Assembly (NCBI GenBank): GCA_016709845.1
Contig: JADJMA010000034.1
Coordinates: 1 to 64,000 of the forward strand
Reading direction: 5' to 3'
Length of the DNA: 64,000 bases
Source of the DNA: Flammeovirgaceae bacterium
GTDB lineage: Bacteria; Bacteroidota; Bacteroidia; Cytophagales; Cyclobacteriaceae
Notes under the pieces: generated by a model
What the model was told of the DNA's origin: nothing
The model's input: only the letters and a program-made list of their open reading frames with translations
Databases searched by the model: none
In this document: piece by piece, positions 34,787 to 43,057 of the stretch
How the letters are laid out: each line of letters opens with the position of its first letter
Position numbering within the stretch: the stretch's first letter is position 1
Made by a program: the position numbers and the translations under genes

Positions 34787-37206
34787 ATGAGTGTGCCTAA
34801 ACCACCATTTCATTCAGCATCGGAAGAATTGCTTTATAACATCTATCTAAAGCTACAAGATATGAACAGCCTCCAGGAAAGTGATATTAATACGCTGGCC
34901 AAGTTGAATGCCATTCTCACGGATGCGGACCTCATGAAGGTTGAAGACATTACGTTAGCAATTAATGCAATCAAAGGAAATGTACCGGATGCTGGTAATA
35001 CACTTGAAAAGATATTCAATATCATCAGGGGTTTACATACCTGAAAGCAGAAGACATCGACACATTGGCTGAGCTTGAACGCAATACTTTCAGATGCGGA
35101 TATCATCAAGACCGAAGACTTGCAAAGCTCCATCGATACGCTAATTGAAATGCCCCACTGGCAGGTAACACGTTAGAAAAGCTATACAATCTTCTTCAAC
35201 CAATTCTTTCAGCCTGGGTTCAAGACGGAAATAATGTTGGAATTACAAAGTCCATTGGAACAAAGGACAATTTTCCTCTGCCCTTTATCACAGCCAATGT
35301 TGAACGAGGAAGATTTGATGTTAACGGGAACTTCCTCATTGGGTATGGAGGATTGGCTATTGGAAAGATTCATGTAAGAACAAGCGACTCCTTAGAGGCT
35401 AACTATGCTACCTACATCGAAGACCCCATTCTAAATCTTCTTTTCGGAGTGACGAATTCTGGAAAGTTCTTCATGAACAAAGACCGATCTAATCTTTTAT
35501 TAAATGGCGGTTGGCCTGGAATGACCGGATCAAGAAACATGGTCATCACATCGGGAGCTTTAGGAGCGAAAATGGTTGACTCAGGCAGTGACAATACTGT
35601 ATTTGGATATAATGCAGCTTCCAGTTCGGGAGCTTCTCCTGCAAGAGGACTAACCCGAAATGTGGTAATAGGTTCGGAGGCTGGTGCATCCGATAACAAT
35701 GGTTCGAGCTATTCCGATTGTGTGTTTGTCGGTTATCGTGCCGGAACATTGATTGATTTAACACAAGCCACCGAAACACAATGATTGGTGCTTCTGCTGG
35801 AGCGACTGCCGCTCAGGGCGGAACAGATCATACGCTTGTTGGTTATGATGCACAAAACGCCAGGTCGAATTCATTCAATACATTGTTAGGTTCGGGCACG
35901 CGGGCTTATAACAGTTTTGGAGATTTGATCACGAATGGCGGTGGTCAGAACTACATGACCGCTATTGGTGCAGGGGCCATTGTACGAACTCCAAATACCA
36001 TTGTCATTGGTAGAGTAGTTAGTGACCAAATAGTGGTTGGAGCAGAAAGTAGCAACTTTCAATTGCCTGGCGTAACGGCTAACCTGGGTTTTAGCGGATA
36101 TAAATTTCAAGTAGTTAGGCCCGGAAGTTTAGCATTGGTGTGTCCGGTTGGACATTCGTTCGTGACGGAAATTTTTCTATAAACCTAGGTGAGGAAGGTA
36201 GTGGTACCGTCAAAAACTCGGTCCCGGATAAACAGTTACATATCCGGTTATGGTGGCTATGAATTTCTATTGAGTTTAACAATGTTAATGCTACCCTGAA
36301 ATTACTGACTACCTGTTTGGCGGCACCAAAACAGAAATGCTTAGGCTCTCCCGCCGGTTATGCCAATACTGCTATTCTGGTAAGACCGAACGATGTCTAT
36401 CATACCGGATACGGCTACCGGTATATCCTTCAAGGAGTAAACACAGGACTTCAAAGCAGATTCATATCCGCTTTTCATGGTCAAATCACACTCTCAACTG
36501 ATGATAGCTTTGCAAATAACAATCGAGCGCAGCTATTCACAGCTCAGGCTTCCGTGACCAATCATTATATCGATGGCTTACGCGGACATAAGAGGTACTG
36601 ACTCCAATGCGCAAGTATATGCCTATCGGTCTCTTCAAGCCGAATTAATTTGATGGAACGGGAATGACCTTTACTCTTCCTGTGGTTGCAATGAGTACGG
36701 ATGGGTCGGCCCATCGGGGCCAGTGCCATGCCCTGAATGGAAGTTTCATAACGAGTGCCGCCTCTTTATCATTCCGAAAGGCTCAGAACGAACTGGAGTG
36801 ATGATTTCTCCAGGGATGCTTCCAGGCTAATGGATTATTCATCAGCCTCAGCAAGCACGGGTACCTACAATTACGATGGCTACTTATTGTGGCTTCAATA
36901 CAGTACCACTGAAACAACATGCTTGCAGGAACCGCAAAGCCTATGTTATTAATGAGAAAGCACAACGCAATGTTGAACGGATTTGATCATACGGGTGCAT
37001 TTTATCCGATTAGAAGAAACATAGGTTCAACCGGGTCATTTTTCGAAGTTTATAAGAGACAGAAGTGCCTCTTTGAGGCTAAAGTTCTCTGTAAATAAAG
37101 ATGGAGTTGTATCCATTGGACAAGGATTATTGATCCTGTGAATAATGCAGGAGTAGGGCAGGGTCTACTTTGTGGGGAAGACCAAATTTGTTACTCCATC
37201 GAGTAG
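34787..37206 (+). CDS. tail-spike / fibre-like receptor-binding protein (multiple frameshifts)
   Basis: The N terminus has two ~55-residue repeats of the form TLAxLNAILxDADxxKxEDxxxxI...GNxPxAGNTLEK, ending at 35044 and about 35190 with a break between. A shaft/head follows with short repeats NVVIGSEAG, NTVFGYNA, NTLLGSG and MIGASAG, the pattern of trimeric beta-solenoid heads in spikes and adhesins. Beyond 36183 the reading frame is broken many times. Even so, beta-rich pieces (YGYRYILQGVNTGLQSRFIS, FDGTGMTFTLPVVAMSTDGS) and a final VSIGQGL strand appear to continue the same protein to 37206, about 800 residues. Role inferred: host surface attachment. The extent of the last 1 kb is uncertain. 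Confidence 0.6.
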
Positions 37207-37239
37207 TTAGAACAGTAAAATTTTAATCTAAAATATTAT

Positions 37240-37684
37240 ATGAGTAGAAAATCAATTGTTGTGAATCTTCCAGAAATAGACTCCACAACCAACAAAAGAA
37301 AAAAAGTGATCCATGACTATCTCATCATTAAAAACAATCTGGAGATGCGCCATGCAGAGCATAATCCTGAGTTCACTGCAGGAGATGGAAGTAACATCGG
37401 CCTTCCAATGAACTTCAACGGCAATTATTTCTTGCCAAAACAAATCACCAAGGAGACAGATGGAAACTTAACCAACCCATTAACCGGAATTCAAGCAGTA
37501 CCTGATTCACTTGATGCAATCACCGAATTGAATACTGGCAAAACATCGACTTGACTGCTTATCCAGGAATCGTCTTGTTACCTCTGAAATTCAGGCGTCA
37601 CTTAAATCGATAAAGATTTCAGATCTGGTCTATTGGCTTATCGAGCAATCTATTTTAAAAGGAAACGCAGAAGGAAAATATTAA
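37240..37684 (+). CDS. hypothetical protein of the element (frameshifted)
   Basis: About 147 residues: MSRKSIVVNLPEIDSTTNKR, then FNGNYFLPKQITKETDGNLT, and after shifts near 37540 and 37590 NIDLTAYPGIVLLPL and ISDLVYWLIEQSILKGNAEG. Mixed secondary structure, no TM helix, no recognised family. It follows the spike gene and may be its chaperone or tip protein, as such genes often are, but nothing in the sequence proves it. Confidence 0.45.
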
Positions 37685-37696
37685 ATCAAGATACCA

Positions 37697-38083
37697 TGAC
37701 AAACAAAGAAGCTTACAGACTCATTACCGCATTGATGGATACTCAGGCAACTTGCCGGTACGAAACTGGAACATGCCAGAAATCAAACTCTGAAAAAATG
37801 CCTCCTCTTTATAGAGGCATACAATGATAAATTGGAAGACCTCAACATTGACTATTGCAGTACAGACGAAAAAGGGAATATCATTCGAGATGCGAGAGGA
37901 CAGTACATTTTTAACAAAGACAATCAGAGAGCACTATCCAAGGAGCTAAAGAGGTTCATGGATAGCCCAATGTTACTACCCTTTCAAATTGTCTCGACTT
38001 CGGATAAAAAGGGACTTAATGATGCCCAGGTGGAGTATCTATCCGAAGTAGGATTTATTAGAGAACACATGAAGTTAGTTTAA
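37697..38083 (+). CDS. hypothetical protein, last gene of the element (frameshifted)
   Basis: Joined frames give about 128 residues: MTNKEAYRLITALMDTQ, a short broken section near 37745-37830, then YNDKLEDLNIDYCSTDEKGN, QRALSKELKRFMDSPMLLPF and VEYLSEVGFIREHM. Soluble, helix-rich, no recognised family. Translation starts 13 bp after the previous stop. A hairpin at 38112 follows its stop. Confidence 0.5.
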
Positions 38084-38111
38084 ATAAGCTTGATTGTTAG
38101 CCGTGAATTAA

Positions 38112-38134
38112 GGAGCAATGTAAAACGTTGCTCC
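38112..38134 (+). terminator. hairpin after the last gene of the element
   Basis: GGAGCAA and TTGCTCC form a perfect 7-bp stem (extendable through a G-T pair) with a 9-nt A-rich loop. No strong T-run follows. Position 28 bp after the stop at 38083 supports a terminator role. Confidence 0.5.
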
Positions 38135-38197
38135 CATTTACAACCTTCTTGGATTTGACCTAAAAACATCTCCACTCGAATGAGGATTATTTGAGGT

Positions 38198-39281
38198 TCA
38201 TTCTTTCATTCCATCGCAATTGGCCAAAACTTCTTCTTGAAATTCTTTTCTTAGATCAAGTGAGAGGACAGCTTCTTTAAAAACCTCAAAAGAATATTTT
38301 TCAATAAAACGTATATTATTTTCGAAGTCACTATTTCTGAAGAGCAGAATCTCAAGCGCTTGATTATTCTTTAGTCGTTTGAAAAGATAGATCGCAAGTC
38401 GATGGTGAACAAGTACTTTAACCCCAAGTTGATTTTTTATTGAGTATGATGGGTCATTGATAAGCACGTCTGTAGACATGAAAATGTATTGTGATTGCTC
38501 ATCATCATCGTTTCCAGTTAGGCAGCCCTCGCTACTAAGCGTTTCGATGTTTGCATAATCAGTAATTAATGATTTCCTATACGTAGCTCTCTTAATAAGA
38601 TTCTCCTCAATATGCCAAATGGAGTCATCAACATTAATTCCATGGTAGACCCTATTTTCTAGTTGCTCCATTTTTGAGTAATTAGAATAATAAAATATAT
38701 AGAAAAACCAAATCACTAGTTGGGAGAGAGTCTATATCTAAATTTTCAAAAAGAAACGTTAACGTGGTGAAGCTTGGAACAATGCCATGAATGAGCCAGT
38801 TTTTCTTAGTATCATTTAATAGTGTAACCTTGTCATTTTTCCGGAAAAACTTCTTGATTATATCTTCATGCTGAGAGATAAGCCTTTTCAGTTGTGCCTC
38901 TTCGAGAACGTGTATTTTGTAAGGTTTGTCACTTCTTATTTTTTCGAGCCAAATTCTACTTTTTTCAGTTAGATAAGATGAGACCATAAATACTAAATGG
39001 TCGGGTTTTTCGGCATCTGCCCAAGCTATCTTGGAATTCAATTTCTCTGGCGGTACTCCTTTTTCATGATGTTTACATTCGATGAAGAACCGGTCATAAT
39101 AGTATCCTAACAAGCTATTGTTGATCGAAAGATGAGCTTCTATATCTCTTCCGCTATCTGCTCCGCCTCAGTTCCACGTAACTTTAGAAAATCCGAGTTT
39201 TAGAAGTAGTTCAAAACATAATTCCTCGAATTCAACATGATTTAGGTGCGAGAAATTTATTAAGGCAATAAGGTCATTCAT
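38198..39281 (-). pseudogene. Mrr-like restriction endonuclease-fold protein with in-frame stop and frameshift
   Basis: The start at 39281 gives HVEFEELCFELLLKLGFSKV, then codon 38 is TGA (39170-39168), then GGADSGRDIEAH and FFIECKHHEKGVP. Together these are the Mrr-type PD-(D/E)xK core: early Glu, GGxDxGRDI, and ExK. The typical residue at the stop is Arg or Lys, so one base change (CGA to TGA) could explain it. A second break near 38700 joins a 160-residue helical C-terminal region (LGVKVLVHHRLAIYLFKRLK) of unknown function. Intact relatives are DNA-cleaving defence nucleases. It lies convergent to the virus-like element. Confidence 0.65.
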
Positions 39282-39948
39282 CTCAAAAGTGATATATGTG
39301 GATGAAAATTAGGATATATAATTCTTAAAATCTTAAAAATTGATCAAAAAACGGCCTATGAAGAGTTTTTGTGATCTTAAAGACTAATAATTATTCCTAC
39401 AAAGTGATGATAGTCGGTATAGTAGTTTTAGGTCCGAATATAAATGGTTCGAAAATTTTGCCACTCAGGCCGACATTAGGGCTGTTTTTAATATTAAAAA
39501 CAGCCTTTTTATTCCCACAGTACCATTTTAGTACAACTTTCTAATACTTATGAATCAACCACAACAAAGTCCATGTAATTCTTTGTTGAACTCATCTTTG
39601 GAGGAAAGATGAATTCCTTTCTACTTGTTTTGAAAGCAAGAGTTGAAATTGGAATACTACTTATCATAATTAAAGTCAAAGTAGTTATTACTCAAGATCA
39701 TTTTTAAAGTCAGATATTGCAGTTTGTTAATTGTAGTTCCCAATCTTTTTGTTAGATGATTATCGTTCATAAAATAGGTGACTTTCTTTTGATCTGTTTC
39801 CAAATGCAAAAAAGGCGACAGATAAAATTGAGGCACTTACCCAAAGTATAAAAGAATTTTATACTTATAGGGCTTTCGTTCCAAAGGTCAGTATTGAGGC
39901 TAATATTTCTGGAGTTAGTTCATTCATAGACTTAACACGTTTAGATAT
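39282..39948. other. gene-free stretch
   Basis: No credible gene over about 660 bp. It holds the minus-strand promoter of the Mrr-like gene (A/T-rich, 39282-39340) and the strong palindromic terminator at 39479-39510. A pair of agtac-containing motifs near 39523-39540 resembles motifs at 40800-40915. Confidence 0.4.
39479..39510 (+). terminator. perfect palindromic terminator
   Basis: A 26-bp perfect inverted repeat (39479-39504; arms GGCTGTTTTTAAT / ATTAAAAACAGCC) is followed by TTTTTA. It is the strongest terminator in the window by inspection. No plus-strand gene immediately precedes it, so it may end an unannotated transcript or insulate the region. Confidence 0.7.
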
Positions 39949-40454
39949 TTATTCATGTTTCTTAAGCACTATTTCATTATTGTCCACAGCTCCTTGAAGG
40001 TAGATGGTAAATGTAGAATAACTGGTAAGTGACCAGTATTTTGGAGGTATTTTATCATATCTTTTCTGATCTGAGAAAAAATTATGCTTTGGGAGATGCA
40101 GACCCACGAACATATCTACAACAAGAAAATTTTCTTGATTGGGGCTACCCAAACATGTTTTTTAATCTTTATTATTTCAGCTTCCATCATGCTGTAACCA
40201 ATCGGTGCATGAGCTTCATTCAATCCTGCTCCTGAACCTAACCAGATGGATGAATAAACCTTCCAGTCACTTCCATAATATTTAGCATTGGAAGTGGTGA
40301 CAGGATTGTTGAATATTATTATTTGACCCTTATAATACTTTTCCCCTTTGTAATATAAAGTATCATCTTTAAGGATTGACTTTTCCTGAGCATTGCTAAT
40401 AAAACATGAAACATGTATTGTTAATATTGTCAAGGCTTTTATTAGTATACTCAT
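39949..40454 (-). CDS. secreted hypothetical protein (frameshifted)
   Basis: The signal peptide is ALTILTIHVSCFISNAQ at residues 7-23. The mature part reads KDDTLYYKGEKYYKGQIIIF, YGSDWKVYSSIWLGSGAGLN and IGYSMMEAEIIKIKKHVWVA. A shift near 40130-40150 joins ENFLVVDMFVGLHLPKHNFF at the C terminus. About 165 residues. No family recognised. The YKG repeat-like strands suggest a beta protein exported to the periplasm or surface. Confidence 0.5.
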
Positions 40455-40546
40455 GCCAAATGGTAATTAATTCACTTAAGTAAATCACCAATTCCAATAT
40501 TCTCCAAAAAGAAAATTGAGCGGGTTATTCAAAATACTGTTGATTT

Positions 40547-40789
40547 CTACGGCTCACTTTCATCTCCATAAGATTTCAATTTGCCCCTTTTCGTATCCCA
40601 ATCTCTATCATTGACAAGGATGTTAGTATTGAATCTCCTTCTTTTCCTATCGGTCTCCTTTGTCAGGTATTTCTCTTTCACACCAAACACCAAGGTTAGT
40701 TCCAGATATACATAGTGGTAATGACTCTTCTTAGCAGTCTGGTTTTTTAAGATTATGAATTTTGTTTTATGATAAGATAGGCACTTCAT
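40547..40789 (-). pseudogene. N-terminal fragment of a tyrosine recombinase/integrase
   Basis: 80 residues match the arm-type DNA-binding domain that opens Bacteroidota phage and transposon integrases: FIILKNQTAKKSHYHYVYLE, the VKEKYL stretch, then RRRFNTNILVNDRDWDTKRG. The frame stops at SYGDESEP, before the core-binding and catalytic domains (no R-H-R-Y residues). A truncated integrase 2.5 kb beyond the virus-like element is a plausible remnant of its mobilisation system or of another element that inserted here. Confidence 0.65.
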
Positions 40790-40980
40790 TTAGTGGTAAA
40801 TTAGTACAAACAGTTCTTAGTTAAGAATTAAACTAAAAACCTTTTTCGCACTATTTTTCAGCGTAAAACGCAGTACCAAATTAATTAAAAATGTACTAAA
40901 AATAGGCTTTAGTACCATTCGAACCTTTAAATGGAACATAAACTCGTAGTTAGATATCTCTCATCTCGACAAAAACGACA

Positions 40981-41016
40981 AAGCCTTTTCCACGAAAGTG
41001 GAGAGGGCTTTTTTAG
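40981..41016 (+). terminator. intrinsic terminator
   Basis: The stem AAGCCTTTTCCAC / GTGGAGAGGGCTT has a GAAA loop and only two G-U pairs, and is followed by TTTTTTAG. There is no annotated plus-strand gene upstream within 2.8 kb, so the transcript it ends is unknown. The gene-free stretch 40790-40980 contains several agtac/gtact motifs that could be recombinase arm sites. Confidence 0.65.
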
Positions 41017-41046
41017 TTTCTCCATTTATAGTCTGTGTTAAAGATT

Positions 41047-41054
41047 AACTTTGC
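41047..41054 (+). promoter_or_regulatory. Bacteroidota-type -7 box before the M16 peptidase gene
   Basis: TAACTTTG matches TAnnTTTG, the -7 element of the primary Bacteroidota sigma factor, about 10 bp before the ATG at 41064. The -33 element is not clear. Confidence 0.4.
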
Positions 41055-41063
41055 AATCTGCTT

Positions 41064-42296
41064 ATGAGAGACTACGAAATTTATAAATTAAAGAACGGGA
41101 TTAGAGTTATACATAACCGGGTTACAACTACTAAAATTGTCCATTGCGGCATTATGCTGGATATTGGTAGCAGGGATGAAACGCTCGCTAATCAGGGCAT
41201 CGCTCATTTTTGGGAGCACATGGCCTTTAAAGGCACCCGCAAGCGAAAAGCATTTCATATTCTAAACAGGTTGGAATCTTTAGGAGGAGAGCTAAATGCT
41301 TTTACCGATAAAGAAAAGATTCTCTTCTACGCTTCCATACGAGATGATTATTTTGAGCGTGCCGTTGAATTGCTAACGGACATAACATTCGATTCCATTT
41401 TTCCAGTGACTCAAATAGAAAGAGAGCGGAATGTGATTTTAGAAGAGATGTCTATGTATCACGATGATCCGGAAGATTCTCTTCAAGACGAATTTGATGC
41501 CTTACTATTTGCCGGTCATCCTCTGGGTATGAATATTCTGGGTACAGATAAAACCGTGAATTCATTTACGCGCAGAGATTTTCGTTCGTTTGTTAAGGAA
41601 CATCTGGATACCCGAAAAATTGTATTCTCGGTAGTGGGTAACCTTACGATGGAGCGGGTTGTACAACTCGCAGAAAAATATTTAGGTCATGTACCGGCCC
41701 AGACATCACCAAAGAAAAGGCGTAAATTTTCTGGATATGCACCGAAACAGATAACTCTTAAGCGTCCGGTTAAACAAGCGCGTTGTGCGATGGGTCTTCC
41801 GGCCTATCCGTTTAGTCACGAAAAGAGAAGCTCCTTTTATATGCTAACCAGTATACTGGGAGGATCTGGAATGAATTCACGATTGAATATGGCGCTTCGC
41901 GAAAAGCATGGCTTTGTGTACTCGATTGGTGCGCAGTATGTTCCCTTTACAGATACAGGTCTGTTTGTTATTTCATTTGGTACAGAGCCTTCGCAGATGA
42001 AGAAAGGAATTTCCTTGGTTAACCAGGAACTGAAAAAGTTTCGTGATGAGCCGCTGGGCGTAAAACAATTGGCATCCTCCAAAGAGCAAATGCTGGGTCA
42101 GATTGCGATGGCCGAGGAAAACAATATGAGTTTTATGATTATGATGGCTCGGAACCTTCTGGATCAGGGTCGGGTGACTTCCTTAGAAGAAATCTTCGAT
42201 CGGGTAAGAGGTACTTCAGCTCGGACTCTTCAAGAACTATCAAACGAAATGTTCAACGAGCGGAAAATGAGTTATCTGATGATGGAACCTTTATAG
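41064..42296 (+). CDS. M16 family zinc metallopeptidase (pitrilysin/PqqL-type)
   Basis: An intact 410-residue protein. The inverted zinc motif HxxEH is IAHFWEHMAFKGT at residues 47-59, with the downstream Glu in REVILEE-like IERERNVILEEM. The second M16 domain starts near KRPVKQARCAMGLPAYPFSH and contains MNSRLNMALREKHGFVYSI. The family cleaves peptides or mitochondrial-type presequences inside a clam-shell. No signal peptide, so it is cytoplasmic. It is followed 3 bp later by the methyltransferase gene, a pairing typical of this phylum. Confidence 0.93.
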   Translation: MRDYEIYKLKNGIRVIHNRVTTTKIVHCGIMLDIGSRDETLANQGIAHFWEHMAFKGTRKRKAFHILNRLESLGGELNAFTDKEKILFYASIRDDYFERAVELLTDITFDSIFPVTQIERERNVILEEMSMYHDDPEDSLQDEFDALLFAGHPLGMNILGTDKTVNSFTRRDFRSFVKEHLDTRKIVFSVVGNLTMERVVQLAEKYLGHVPAQTSPKKRRKFSGYAPKQITLKRPVKQARCAMGLPAYPFSHEKRSSFYMLTSILGGSGMNSRLNMALREKHGFVYSIGAQYVPFTDTGLFVISFGTEPSQMKKGISLVNQELKKFRDEPLGVKQLASSKEQMLGQIAMAEENNMSFMIMMARNLLDQGRVTSLEEIFDRVRGTSARTLQELSNEMFNERKMSYLMMEPL

Positions 42297-42299
42297 CAC

Positions 42300-42942
42300 A
42301 TGGATTTCTTGCCTGAAGACTTGTTAAAATATGTAGCGGATCATACATCTTCCGAAAGTGATCTACTTAGAGGAATAGACCGCGAAACCCAAGCGCAGGT
42401 TATGCGACCCAGAATGTTATCGGGTCATCTTCAAGGAAGGTTTCTCTCACTCGTTAGTCATTTAATTCGACCTGAATATATCCTTGAAATAGGAACCTAC
42501 ACGGGCTATTCTGCTATTTGTTTGGCAGAGGGCCTAAGCGTAACGGGTAAACTGATTACTATAGATATTAATGAAGAACTGGAAACCAGAGTAAAAAATT
42601 ATTTTGAATTAGCTGGATTGACAGAAAAGATTGACTATAGAGTAGGAGATGCAAAAAAAATAATTCCTTCGTTGAATATAACTTTTGATCTTATTTTTAT
42701 TGATGCTGATAAAGAGAACTATTCAATTTACTATGACTTGGTTTTGATAAACTGAAACCCGGTGGACTTATTTTGGCTGACAATGTATTATGGAGTGGTA
42801 AGATCACGGATAATAAACCCGACAAAGACACACACGGGCATTACAGGCATTTAATCTCAAGATCATGAACGATAGTCGGGTTGAAAATCTGTTACTACCC
42901 TTACGGGATGGAATAATGATGGTGCGAAAGAAATCTGAATAG
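42300..42942 (+). CDS. O-methyltransferase (SAM-dependent, caffeoyl-CoA type), frameshifted
   Basis: The SAM-binding loop is YILEIGTYTGYSAICLAEGL; then GKLITIDINEELETRV and FDLIFIDADKENYSIYYDLV. A shift near 42750 leads to KLKPGGLILADNVLWSGKI and the end NLLLPLRDGIMMVRKKSE. It totals about 213 residues, normal for this family, which methylates catechol-like hydroxyls with a divalent metal. It forms an operon with the M16 peptidase. Confidence 0.9.
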
Positions 42943-43057
42943 AATCTAATTCAGGTTGCAATTTGTCTAAAGCACGAACGTTTTTCATTTGCTATGCTTG
43001 GAAGGACCCATACTCGTTATTCGGTCTTTTAAATTCTTTTTGCTACTTTTGAGGCTC

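Noticed and set aside
26269..38083. Contractile injection system or tailocin
   Set aside because: No sheath, tube, baseplate, spike-VgrG, AAA+ or tape-measure protein is recognisable. The gene sizes and many TM proteins do not fit.
39440..39480. Possible tRNA 3' end (ggttcgaaaattttgccact) as an integration site
   Set aside because: A T-loop-like ggttcga is present, but there is no matching acceptor strand, anticodon arm or CCA-adjacent stem upstream. The 5-bp T-stem has a mismatch. Not a tRNA.
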